Below are positions 1-8,178 of a stretch of DNA of 20,003 nt, one piece after another (positions within the stretch are counted from its first letter, which is position 1; each line of letters begins with the position of its first letter). This stretch comes from a virus: positions 1-20,003 of IMG/VR virus record IMGVR_UViG_3300025652_000740; one strand, 5' to 3'. The translations under genes were made by a program, and so were the position numbers. The notes beneath the pieces were generated by a model that saw only the letters and a program-made list of their open reading frames with translations, did not search any database and was not told the DNA's origin.

Positions 1-3000
1 AGTTCTCAACTTCTCAGATTGACTTTCATACAGACAATCTCTATAAAGAAGTAAAGTCTTTCTATAAAGTAAATAAACCACGTACAAAAGAACTCCTTGC
101 GGAGATTACTGGGCCGGGCATGAAGGGTACCCCCTCTCTTTCTGGTAATATCAAGAACATCTCTTCTGGTGAGCTTGTGCGTATTCAGTCTAAGGTAAAA
201 GCCGGGCTTGCCGAAGGGCGTCCCCCCAAAGCTATTATCTCTGACGTTCTAAAGACAACAAAACTTACTGAGCATCAAGCCTCTTCAATTACCCGAACAG
301 CTATCACTGCTACACAAACAGCAGCGCTGAACAAGGTAATTCAAGATAACAAGGATGTTATTAAGGGTTACATGTTTACTGCTATCTTGGATAGCCGGAC
401 AAGCCCAATCTGTACCCATCACAACGGCAAGGTCTATGACATAACCGACAAACGGTTTATGCCACCCTTGCACTGGCGTTGTCGTTCCAGCTTGGTTCCT
501 GTTCTAAAGAGCAAGGAAGAACTCGCTGCGACTGACTCCGCTCGTATCAAGAAGACAGCAGTCAAGAAGCTTGATGAGTCCAAGGTTAACGGGGTCTCCC
601 CTAAGCGTGAGTCTTTCGGCGATTGGCTCAAGCGACAATCCTTGGCAGTTCAATCTAAGATGCTTGGTGGAGAAGATAAGGCTAACCTCTTTCGGACTGG
701 CCAACTAACTGCGGACCAGTTTGTAACGCCTAAAGGCGCTGTTCTTTCTATTCAAGCTCTGCGGGCTCGTGCTGCAAGTATTACTTCAGTGTATCGTCCT
801 CGTCAGGTAGTAAAAGATACTAACCTTCAAGTTAACGTAAAGAACCCAAATAGTTTGCTTAACAATCCAAAACACCAAGCTGACCTTGAAAGGCTCTTTA
901 TTTCTGATGCAGATGACTGGAACTCTTCCTTTGCTCTCACAGACTTTAAAGGCACTAGCCTGGTCGGTAAACAAGCCTCCCGTAGGCGTATTGGTAATGA
1001 GTTTGATGAGCGTAACTTTGTAACTGACCGTGTAACAGGCGAGGTTCGGAATACCCTCCTCTATGAAGCAGACTATAACCTCTTTCAGGAACGTCTAGAC
1101 TTTATGAAGGGTGCTAAAGACCTAACAAGAGAACAAAAAGACTTTATTGAAGGGCTAGCTATTAAGCTCACCGACAAAGTCTCTGTAAACCAGCAAATTG
1201 TTACTGTAGAAAACCTACGGGTAAACTTCCAACGATTTAATACAACAAAAGAACCTTGGGGTGACTTCACTTCAGTTGTTCGTTCAGAGAACCGCTTTGC
1301 TGTTCAGAACGTATCCCGACTCCTTGATGTCCGCTCTCGTAAGCGGGCTGAACTCTTCGGTGGGTTTGTAAGCACAGGGGATTCCCCTAAAATGCAAATC
1401 ATGGGGAAGTACTACAAGGTTTCAGAATTGGTTGATGACCAGCTAGCTACACAGCGGTTTATTGATAACTGGCGGGCTAACGAGGGTACCCAGCTAGCTA
1501 AGAAGGTTTACTACTCTGGTCGAGCTCCAATGAACGCTTACACACAAGCCATTATCAGGAAATACCCTGACAAGGCTAAGCTTATTGATGAGATGCTTAA
1601 CAATGTTGTCCCCTTCCGTAAGCAGTATAAAGCTTATGTTAAGTGGAAGAACAAACCGCCAAGTGATGCTTGGATTACAAAACAAATTTCTAAGATGCGG
1701 GAAGGCGTACGGCAGGTTTATGACCTTGAATGGCTCTTTGTAAAGCAAAAACCAACTTCAAAGGCCATGGATGATAAAGTACTCCATACCACAACTAAGG
1801 CTCTTAAGCTAGTAGCTTCAGGTCGTGCAACAGACTACGATGCACTTTCCATTAACATTGGTAAGATGTATCATAAAGACTTGGGCGACTTAAACCCTTT
1901 AGCAACTTACACACTACAAGACTACCATAAAGAAGGTGCAAAGATTCTTGAGTTCATGAAAGAACAGAACCTCATTCAGGTTAGCTTCCGTGGGAAGACT
2001 CGCCGAGGTGTCTGGGATGTGGATACAGGTCGCTCCTCTGGGGGTTGGGCTGATACTATTACTCGTGAAGTTAAAGTAATTGATAAGACTCTTTTGAAGC
2101 TTCAAGAAGCAGAACTTAAGTCTATTTATGCAAGACGCTTTGGTGTAGTTAATGGCCGTGATAGGCTGTATGTAAAAGCCGGTAACAAAGAGTTCTTTGA
2201 TGCCCGTGGGAACAAAACAGGTATCCCAATTATCTCTGCGGATAAGTACCCTGACTATGACCCTAAACAGATTGACACAGAGATGGCTCAGATGATGAAC
2301 CACGTTACTTCTGTTAAGTATGAAGTAGATAACGAGTTCTTTGACTTTATGGACGACGTTGTACGCTTTAGAGACCCTCGTGGTAACACTAAGTACTACG
2401 ATGAGCTCAACGAGTTCCGTCATGATATCATTAATCGGGGTGAACAAGGCTATGGCCTAATGTCCACTGCGAAGTATCACAGACAACGAGGTAAACCCTT
2501 CACTACCCACGTTTACATTGACTCCCGTGGTCGTGTTTACCATCGTGGTTACTTAACCCCGACAGGTGGTGAGATGGTTCGGCCCTTCCTGAACTCTAGT
2601 AAAGCTAGTGCCGTGAATGCAGGCGCAGTAAGAGAACTCCGTATTCAGATTGGCGCCATGATTGGTCCCGGTACCGAGGCTCTAACTCAGGCGGGTCGTC
2701 TGGAAATCCTTAAAAGGAACGAGTCTCGGATTCTTGAGTTAGCATCTTTGCTACAGTCTAAAACACAACGTGACCGGCGTATTCGGGAGTTCTTAGAACA
2801 TCCCCTTATCAAGGGTCTCGAAGGTTCTGAAGTTCCCAAGATGGCTCGCTTTGTTCTTGAATATAAGCGCATCCATGACCACGTTGGTGGTGACTTCAGT
2901 AATACTAGACTGCTAGGCACTTACAAGACTAAGCTAATGATTGAAAATGACGCCTCTTCTAGTGGTGCTCAGATTATTAGTTTGTCAACAGGTGACCGCC

Positions 3001-3166
3001 CGATTGCTGAGGCTTCTAACGTTGTTGCTACAACAAAGAAGAACCGCCTCTATGACCTTGTCGCTCAGGATACAGTTAATGACCCTGAGTTCCTGAAGAT
3101 TCCAGCGCTACGTAACGCCGGTTTGACTTGGGAAGATTTGGCCAAGGGCGCTAAAGCTCAGAACAT
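1..3166 (+). CDS. Minor head protein / T7-type RNA polymerase fusion, exon 1 (5' partial)
   Basis: The frame is open from base 3 at the left edge, so the Met at 120 is internal and the true start lies outside the window. Counting from that Met, residues about 50-130 match the SPP1 gp7/Mu F minor head family: an R-T-x-x-T-x-x-N-type helix (59-71), a Cys/His cluster (D91, C98, H100, H101) and PPLHWRCR (115-122). Residues about 780-1015 are the start of a single-subunit RNA polymerase palm: DSRGRVY (801-807, as T7 DWRGRVY), the motif A sequence DASSSG with catalytic D944 (as T7 D537), and motif B Lys K1012 (as T7 K631). Residues 150-780 are unassigned and probably hold the polymerase N-terminal domain. 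The exon ends at U3166, inside a Met codon completed by exon 2. Unspliced reading adds 18 intron-encoded residues and stops at 3221, cutting the polymerase in motif B. The family matches are by eye; the motif order makes the polymerase call strong. Confidence 0.88.
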
Positions 3167-3302
3167 AAATGTTATTGTGTTCTTTAAACCCCGTGAATTG
3201 CTGGAAACTCTTACCGCGTAATGGCGAAGACAATCAGCAGCGAAGCTTAGATATGTAAATATCTTTGAACGTTCAACGACTATCCGAAAGGAGTACATCT
3301 AA

Positions 3303-3452
3303 ATGTCAGATGGAAGCGCGGGGAACCTGCCGTTATATTACGAAGCCAAAAACCCTTCTGTTGTTAAAACACTTAAACAATGGAAAAGGTTGGGCTACAG
3401 CAACCCTGAATGGGCTGTAGTTATTGGTAAGTTAAAGCAGGTTATGATATAG
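3303..3452 (+). CDS. Short open frame inside intron 1 P8-region insertion (49 aa, doubtful)
   Basis: This frame starts at ATG 3303, nine bases after AAGGAG (3288-3293), and ends in a TAG that is part of the P7 3' strand. The predicted peptide is basic and mixed in composition (for example PLYYEAKNP and KQWKRLGYSNPEW), with no recognised domain. Intron 2 keeps similar bases on both sides of this spot but lacks about 100 bases in between, so the frame lies in an insertion specific to intron 1. It could be a small gene, a remnant of an older intron gene or chance. Translation through P7 would compete with intron folding, and the SD-like run AAAGGAG is partly conserved as structural sequence in intron 2. 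These points argue for caution. Confidence 0.3.
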   Translation: MSDGSAGNLPLYYEAKNPSVVKTLKQWKRLGYSNPEWAVVIGKLKQVMI

Positions 3453-3497
3453 TCTTATCTGCATAGAAATATGTAGCAGTTAATATAGGAAGAAAAC

Positions 3498-4070
3498 ATG
3501 AACTATAAAAAACTTTATGAAAACTTGTTGAAAAAACATGGCTCTGAAGTTAAACCAGAATACTACGCTGAAAGACATCATATAATTCCAAGGTCACTTG
3601 GGGGTAGTGATGAAAGTAGTAATCTAACTTATCTATCACCAAAAGCTCATTTTGTTTCACATCTTCTGCTATGGAAGATACACAGGTGTCCTGCTACGGC
3701 AAGGGCTTATTTCATGATGGCGTGTACCGGAGAGTCTTATGACAGGTCTCTTAGGGTAACAAGCGCCCAATTTGAAAAAGCTAGATTGGCTTACTCAGAA
3801 CATGCTTCTGAATTTGCTAAGAGCCAATGGGCTACCGATTATGATAAGATGAGAGATAGTGTAATGTTCATGTTCAATGATGAAAGCCACCCTATGTATA
3901 TGAAAGGGAAGACTGGCTTTGACCACCCAAGAGGTAAACCCGTAAAAACACCTCTTGGAGAATTCGGGTCTGTTAGAGAGGCAGGGAGAGCGCACGGTAT
4001 TGCACACAATATCATATCTCGATACTGTAAATCTAACAAACATTCTGAATTCTACTATATTGACGGGTAA
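3498..4070 (+). CDS. HNH homing endonuclease in intron 1
   Basis: A 190-residue protein encoded within group I intron 1, downstream of the P7 core. The HNH motif is clear: RHHIIPRSLGG at residues 26-36 with H27/H28, then N42 in SSNLTYLS, then H51 and H55 in KAHFVSHLLLW. The C-terminal third (about 140-190) contains GKTGFDHPRGKPV followed by a helix-turn-helix-like stretch (SVREAGRAHGI, then IISRYCKSN). This resembles the NUMOD DNA-recognition modules common in phage intron endonucleases. The start is ATG 3498, with AGGAAGA seven bases upstream. The expected role is to cut the intronless allele of the polymerase gene so that the intron is copied in. The motif residues are intact, so it is probably active. 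The exact cut site cannot be read from sequence. Confidence 0.9.
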   Translation: MNYKKLYENLLKKHGSEVKPEYYAERHHIIPRSLGGSDESSNLTYLSPKAHFVSHLLLWKIHRCPATARAYFMMACTGESYDRSLRVTSAQFEKARLAYSEHASEFAKSQWATDYDKMRDSVMFMFNDESHPMYMKGKTGFDHPRGKPVKTPLGEFGSVREAGRAHGIAHNIISRYCKSNKHSEFYYIDG

Positions 4071-4097
4071 GGGGTGACTACCTTACTGAAAATTCTG

Positions 4098-5082
4098 GGT
4101 AACATTCTATGGTGCTGGTGATGCTACAAAGACAGCTAACATTGCTAACAAACTTTCAGGAATCCTTAATAAAAAGGGTTACAACGCTATAACAAAAGAT
4201 AACCTTAACGACATTCTTCGTGTTGTTGATGGTAAGATAAAGGTTGCCGACAAGCTCGGCGCCTCTGTGACAGTTGGCTCACTAAAAGGCTTCCGGTCTG
4301 AGTTAATTGAAATGGTTAATGGTAATACGCCGGTTGGACGACAGTTGCTACTTGCGGCTAGAGAACTCCACCCGGATGTTGAAGACTTTGTCATTAAGCT
4401 ATCCAACGCTCGTGTTGGGCTAGTGGGGCCAAAGGACTTCGAAGAGATATCAAGGATTATGTCTAAACATCTTTCTGCTCGTGCTCCTGTTACAGATGAG
4501 TTTATTAACTTCTGGAAAGCAGCAGCCAAGACTTACGTCAAGGAGACAGAGAAAGTAGATATTCCTTGGGTGACGTTTGATGGTAAGGTTATGATGCAAA
4601 GGTATCGTGGCAAAAATCAAACTCGCATTGACTTTACTGACCCAGTTACTGGGCGTAAAATTGCAAACATCTACGAGGGCACTATTGACGACGGTAAACT
4701 CCGTGGTAAACATGCCTTTGCCGACGCCTCTATCGGGCTAGGTGTTAACGGAAACCACAGTAACGATGCTGTGATTGTGCGCAGGTTCCATCTTTGGGGA
4801 CGGAAGAACGGTGTGGATACTGGAACCATCCATGACGCTTTTTTCACAAACCTAGCTGACGCACAGAAAGCTAAAGATGCCTTGAGAACCATCTATGCAG
4901 ATGCTCTTGAAGGTGACACTATTCGGAAGACTCTCAATGCCTGGCGCAAAGAAGGTCTTTCAAAGACAGCGTATGACAAGCTCATCGCTGAAGCTAAACG
5001 ACGTGGTCTTATTGACCCGCCAAACAAACTAACTCGCAAAGACATACTTGAACCTATTAGGGACGGGTATGACTGGTACGGT
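4098..5082 (+). CDS. RNA polymerase fusion, exon 2 (motif B to C-terminus)
   Basis: This exon supplies residues 1016-1344 (numbered from the internal Met at 120) of the fused polymerase. It opens with the rest of motif B: M-V-T-F-Y-G, with Y1020/G1021 matching T7 Y639/G640. Later come PWVTFDGKVMMQRY and NQTRIDF, which align with T7 HWVTPDG...WQEY and IQTRL and flank the promoter-specificity hairpin. GNHSND follows (H1236, as T7 VHSQD, H784). GTIHDAF is motif C, with catalytic D1262 (T7 D812). The end, NKLTRKDILEPI...DWYG, resembles the T7 tail NLNLRDILESDFAFA. In unspliced RNA this frame has no good start of its own: the first in-frame ATG is at 4312 and GTG 4267 lacks a ribosome site, so splicing is needed. 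It runs into intron 2 at 5083; unspliced, it would stop at 5109. Confidence 0.9.
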
Positions 5083-5762
5083 AGACTTTGCCGTATGAAA
5101 ATCCTGTGAATTCGGTGGAACTCTCTCTGAGACAATACCGAGCGAAGCCTCGTAAGAGGAACGTGTAGAGACTATCCAGAAATGGAGTACACTCAAGTGA
5201 GTGGAAGCGCAGGGTGGTGAAAGCCAAAGATATAGTCCGAACTGCATGGCGACATGTAGCAGCGAAAGCGGGTGAGAATTAACGACTCTCATTGAACATA
5301 TGATAGGTCCATAAAGGAAAATAGATGAGCAAAAGAGTTAAGAACACAGACCAAAAATGGGTAGTTTATGCCCACTATGACCATGAAGAAATGGTATACT
5401 TAGGTAGCGGTCAAGTTCATAGAGCTTTTCAATTCATTAAGCGTGATAAAAAACATTACGATTGGATGGTTGAAAAGTCATTAAAAAATCTTACAGCGAA
5501 CTTTATAAGACTTCTGTTTGTAACAGATGACTACGAAGAAGCGAGATTTGTAGAAGGTCGGCTGATAGCTGAACACTCTACAAGATTTAACAAAAGTTTG
5601 AATAAGGTGACATTTGAAGACCTTAACTATGCTAAAGAAAAAATGAGCAACGGTAAGTCTCTCAGAAGCTGTGCTTCAGAGATTGGTGTCGCACATAATA
5701 ACCTTCGGGTTTTGTTGAAACTGCCTTATTGTAATAGCGTTTACAACATAAAAACTTAACCG
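5083..5762 (+). ncRNA. Group I intron 2 (IA-like), inserted two codons before the stop
   Basis: A 680-base group I intron. P1 pairs the exon end UACGGU (5077-5082) with GCCGUA (5090-5095), with a U-G pair at the splice site. P10 pairs exon 3 AGUCU (5763-5767) with AGACU (5083-5087). P4 uses CGGU/ACCG (about 5113 and 5140). P7 pairs GACUAU (5170-5175) with AUAGUC (5232-5237). The core reads much like classic T-even-type introns (GAUAUAGUCC, then GCAUGGCGACAUG). The last intron base is G5762. Splicing gives ...D-W-Y-G-S-L-stop. The core is visibly related to intron 1: the bases around 5171-5230 share ACTATCC, GGAGTACA, TGGAAGCGC and AAGCCAAA blocks with 3279-3350. The GIY-YIG gene lies 3' of P7. 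Confidence 0.9.
5325..5759 (+). CDS. Divergent GIY-YIG homing endonuclease in intron 2
   Basis: A 144-residue protein nested in intron 2, ending three bases before the intron end. The N-terminal half fits a divergent GIY-YIG fold: VVY (13-15) and VYLG (24-27) replace the two name motifs. GSGxxxRA (27-34) carries the conserved Arg (R33), H44 and W47 follow, and DDYEEARFVEGRLI (68-81) carries the candidate catalytic Glu E77. Residues 96-131 (TFEDLNYAKEKM, then KSLRSCASEIGV) look like a DNA-binding helix-turn-helix tail. AAAGGAAA lies upstream of ATG 5325. The expected role is to drive intron 2 into intronless copies of the polymerase gene. The GIY-YIG match is weaker than the HNH match in intron 1, so a homology search is the deciding test. 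Confidence 0.7.
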   Translation: MSKRVKNTDQKWVVYAHYDHEEMVYLGSGQVHRAFQFIKRDKKHYDWMVEKSLKNLTANFIRLLFVTDDYEEARFVEGRLIAEHSTRFNKSLNKVTFEDLNYAKEKMSNGKSLRSCASEIGVAHNNLRVLLKLPYCNSVYNIKT

Positions 5763-5820
5763 AGTCTGTGACTCAAAATATATATTATTATCATAACTTC
5801 AGTCTGTGACTGAGAAGGAC
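5762..5820 (+). repeat. Duplicated hairpin AGTCTGTGACT between polymerase stop and scaffold start
   Basis: Two perfect copies of AGTCTGTGACT (5763-5773 and 5801-5811) are separated by an AT-rich stretch. Each folds as a short hairpin with a TGT loop: GAGTC/GACTC (5762-5774) and CAGTC/GACTG (5800-5812). The first copy is exon 3 itself plus two bases. The second ends just before the scaffold ribosome site GAGAAGGA (about 5812-5819). Possible roles are translation control of the scaffold gene, RNA processing, or leftover duplication of the intron target. Which one applies cannot be told from sequence. Confidence 0.6.
5763..5771 (+). CDS. RNA polymerase fusion, exon 3 (Ser-Leu-stop)
   Basis: A nine-base terminal exon, AGT CTG TGA, that finishes the polymerase. 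It was identified by three agreeing signs: the intron before it ends in G, its first five bases form P10 with 5083-5087, and it keeps the frame from GGT 5080-5082. The spliced product would be at least 1346 residues counted from the internal Met at 120. A second copy of the same bases lies 38 bases downstream but is preceded by C rather than G. Confidence 0.8.
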   Translation, partial: SL

Positions 5821-5825
5821 AAATC

Positions 5826-6500
5826 ATGAGTGAAACTCTAGAAACCCAAGTAGAAGAAACCACCGAAGCCACTGAAACAGAGGCGCCAGAGGTAGCAACA
5901 CAAGAAGATGCTACAGAGGCCCCTGCTAATGACATGGAAGCTATTATCGAAGAGCGTCTCGCCAAGATGAAAGCCAACATGGACCGCATGGCTAAGGAGC
6001 GTGATGAAGCTCTCAAAATGAAAGCAGAGATGGAGAAGTCTAAGAAAGACTCCGACCTCGCTCGCTTGAAAGAAGAGGGCAAGCTTCAAGAAGCTCTCGA
6101 AATGGAACTGGCGGAAGCCAAGGCTAAACTAGACTTGTATCAGAAAGACATTACCTCGCTTCGTCGAGATGGTGTTGTAAATGATGCTCTTGCTGGTTTG
6201 GAATTCCGTAACGATAAATCACGAGAAATGGCCCGCCGAGAAATCACCGATGACCTTGTTCAGGGGGAAGACGGTTCTTGGGTCCATAAGTCTGGTACTC
6301 TAATTAAAGATTTTATTGAGGCTTACTCTAAGTCCGAAGACAACTCATTCCTGTTCCGTGTTAAATCTAACTCGGGCTCAGGTACTGGCGCCCCTGCAGG
6401 TGCTCCTAATACCGATAAGACTAAATCTATCGGTGAAATGTCAACTCAGGAAATTCTAGCACTTGCCTCGAAAGGGAAGCTAGGTAATTTTGGTTACTAA
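5826..6500 (+). CDS. Capsid scaffolding protein
   Basis: A 224-residue, highly charged protein placed directly before the major capsid gene, the usual scaffold position. Residues 1-40 are acidic and rich in Thr/Glu. Residues about 40-120 form a long predicted coiled coil (EERLAKM, AKERDEALKMKAEMEKSKKD, EALEMELAEAKAKLDLYQ). A Gly/Ser/Pro linker (about 182-196) leads to a short C-terminal segment with a basic end (ASKGKLGNFGY) that could contact capsid protein. No protease motif is seen, so it is scaffold only. It would direct procapsid assembly and leave before DNA packaging. The ribosome site GAGAAGGAC lies 5-8 bases before ATG 5826. The assignment rests on composition and gene order rather than close sequence identity. 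Confidence 0.82.
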   Translation: MSETLETQVEETTEATETEAPEVATQEDATEAPANDMEAIIEERLAKMKANMDRMAKERDEALKMKAEMEKSKKDSDLARLKEEGKLQEALEMELAEAKAKLDLYQKDITSLRRDGVVNDALAGLEFRNDKSREMARREITDDLVQGEDGSWVHKSGTLIKDFIEAYSKSEDNSFLFRVKSNSGSGTGAPAGAPNTDKTKSIGEMSTQEILALASKGKLGNFGY

Positions 6501-6529
6501 ACCCAACATATCCATAAAGGAAATACAAA

Positions 6530-7648
6530 ATGGCTATTACAAACACTGACTTCCAGAACATTGCTCTGGCAATCTCCGCTTACTCCGACGAAGCTTACAC
6601 AACTGCAAAGAAGCTGAACGGCACAGGTATCGTTGCTTCCGACCAGAAAATCGATGCTTCTGGCGAAAACTTTTACGGCCAGTTCCGTTGGTACAAGCCA
6701 CTGAGCGCAACAGTAAACGTTGCTTCGCTCTCCAACGCTGCTAACGGTACTTACACAGCTATCGCAACTGACTACGCTAACTTCATTAAGACTCTCCGCA
6801 CATTCGGTGCCGAGCAGGTCAACATGCAGGAAGTCGTATCCCGTCAGGATGGTCTTGCTAAGATTGCTCGTGACTTCGCTGAAGTCCGTGCACAGGACGA
6901 GCACGACGCTCTCCTCTCCGTTCTTAAGGGTGTAGCTCACTCTGAAGTTGCTTTGGGCGACCTTGGCGGCACAGGCAACGGTGGTCTCATCGACTTCGAC
7001 ACAGACACAGATGCTGCTGCAACTGGTTTCTTCGTAGACGTTAACGCTCTGGGTCTCCACGGCGCTGCTGCTACTGGTGCTGGCGACGCTCGTAAACTGT
7101 TCGACTCCACCGCTATCGGTGCTGCTCGTGGTGAGCGTCTGTTCCGTTCTATCGGTGCTGCGTTCAAAGACTATGAGCCAGACTTCATGTACCTCGTAAC
7201 TTCACCAGAAGTAATGGCAGAAATGCGTGCTGCTAACTTGGTAGACGACACAATGGTTACCGATGGCAACCTTGAGTTCTCCACAATCTTCGGTGGTAAG
7301 TTCCGTCTCGTAATGACCCGTGCTAACCAGATGATTGCTGGTGCAGCTGCTGGCGACTTGAATACTCAGTCCACAAAAGCGACTTTCGTCATCAAGCCAG
7401 GCTCGGTTGCAGCTCAATCCCTGGGCCTCCCAACTCCTGTTGAAGTAGACCGTTCTGCGGCTTCCTACACAGGTGGTGGTTCCACAAACGTATGGTACCG
7501 CTGGGGCTACGTCATGCACCCAATGGGTTATGACTGGGCTGGCGCTACTACAGCCTTCGCAACTAACGCTAACTTCATCTCGGGCGCTTCTTGGGTTCGT
7601 AAGATGGACAGCTTGAACTTGGGCGTTCTCCCAATCTTCCACGCTTAA
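6530..7648 (+). CDS. Major capsid protein
   Basis: A 372-residue protein between scaffold and head-tail connectors, with AAAGGAAAT upstream of ATG 6530. Codon use is strongly biased towards C-ending, well-translated codons (GCT, GAC, AAC, TTC), more so than its neighbours, as expected for the most abundant virion protein. Visible stretches such as DFAEVRAQDEHDALLSVLKG, YLVTSPEVMAEMRAANL and FGGKFRLVMTRANQM look like the E-loop/P-domain and beta layout of HK97-fold capsid proteins. The SPEVMAEMR to FGG..VV pattern is common in this group. There is no obvious N-terminal cleavage site or delta domain, in keeping with a separate scaffold. It forms the icosahedral shell. Confidence 0.88.
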   Translation: MAITNTDFQNIALAISAYSDEAYTTAKKLNGTGIVASDQKIDASGENFYGQFRWYKPLSATVNVASLSNAANGTYTAIATDYANFIKTLRTFGAEQVNMQEVVSRQDGLAKIARDFAEVRAQDEHDALLSVLKGVAHSEVALGDLGGTGNGGLIDFDTDTDAAATGFFVDVNALGLHGAAATGAGDARKLFDSTAIGAARGERLFRSIGAAFKDYEPDFMYLVTSPEVMAEMRAANLVDDTMVTDGNLEFSTIFGGKFRLVMTRANQMIAGAAAGDLNTQSTKATFVIKPGSVAAQSLGLPTPVEVDRSAASYTGGGSTNVWYRWGYVMHPMGYDWAGATTAFATNANFISGASWVRKMDSLNLGVLPIFHA

Positions 7649-7668
7649 TTTTTTGAAAGGAGGAACTA

Positions 7669-8178
7669 ATGGCACTTGTACTCAATACAAACAGCTATGT
7701 GGAATTAGCAGACGCTGATGAGTACTTTGACACTCGCATTGATAGTGCCGCTTGGTTCGACGCATCAGACGAAGTCAAAGAGCAGGCCTTGGTTACAGCT
7801 ACACAGCTGATTGATAACCATGCTTGGATTGGCGCTGCTGTTAGTTCCTCCCAAGCTTTAGCGTGGCCTCGTAAGAACGCTGTATACTGGGACTCACGTC
7901 TTGGTATGCAGGTTTCCGTTGAGGAAGACGCTGTACCAAACTTGGTTAAGGTGGCTGTTTACGAACAGTCACTCCACTTGGTTAACAACGAAGATTTGTT
8001 AGCAGGTACAACTCAGACATTCGAAAGCATCTCTGTTGGGTCTATCAGCTTGTCTGATTCCAATAGCGACGTAACAAGAACTTCCATTAAACCTTCAGTC
8101 GCCATGAAGCCTATCCGACCGCTTATTCGTAGGGGGTCCGCAGGTGGAATGGGGTCTGCTTGGTGGAGGTCTAACTAA
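7669..8178 (+). CDS. Head-tail adaptor, DnaT-like family
   Basis: A 169-residue protein after the major capsid gene, with GAAAGGAGG upstream of ATG 7669. The pattern NSYVELADADEYFDTR (7-22), KEQALVTATQLID (37-49) and QALAWPRKNAVYW (64-76) is typical of a phage family often labelled DnaT-like ssDNA-binding protein. That label is misleading here: in this gene position the family behaves as the head-tail connector (adaptor) that docks under the portal ring. The helical N-terminal half fits gp6/gp15-type adaptors. Its stop overlaps the next start by one base (TAATG), so the connector genes are translationally coupled. Confidence 0.72.
   Translation: MALVLNTNSYVELADADEYFDTRIDSAAWFDASDEVKEQALVTATQLIDNHAWIGAAVSSSQALAWPRKNAVYWDSRLGMQVSVEEDAVPNLVKVAVYEQSLHLVNNEDLLAGTTQTFESISVGSISLSDSNSDVTRTSIKPSVAMKPIRPLIRRGSAGGMGSAWWRSN

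Larger units (their letters stand above)
3167..4097 (+). ncRNA. Group I intron 1 (IA-like), inserted in RNA polymerase motif B
   Basis: A 931-base self-splicing group I intron. P1 pairs the exon end GAACAU (3161-3166) with GUGUUC (3177-3182), giving the required U-G pair at the 5' splice site. P10 pairs exon 2 GGUAAC (4098-4103) with GUUAUU (3171-3176), immediately 5' of the P1 strand. P4 pairs UUGCUG (3198-3203) with CAGCAG (3235-3240). P7 pairs GACUAU (3278-3283) with AUAGUC (3449-3454). The intron ends in G4097, as group I introns do. Joining 3166 to 4098 gives N-M-V-T-F-Y-G, restoring motif B with the T7 Lys-to-Tyr spacing of 8. The P7 strands are separated by an enlarged loop holding a short open frame, and an HNH gene lies in the 3' part after P7. 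Confidence 0.92.

Noticed and set aside
120-122. ATG 120 as the start of the head/polymerase gene
   Set aside because: The frame is open through base 3 with sensible coding upstream (ELLAEITGPG), and no Shine-Dalgarno site precedes this ATG. The gene continues to the left of the window.
1914-2447. 177-codon open frame on the minus strand
   Set aside because: It lies wholly inside polymerase exon 1, has no family pattern or neighbours on that strand, and is explained by codon bias of the sense gene.
5801-5809. Second AGTCTGTGA copy as the true exon 3
   Set aside because: It would also encode Ser-Leu-stop and pair in P10, but it is preceded by C, not the terminal intron G that the first copy has. 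It is kept only as a possible alternative site.
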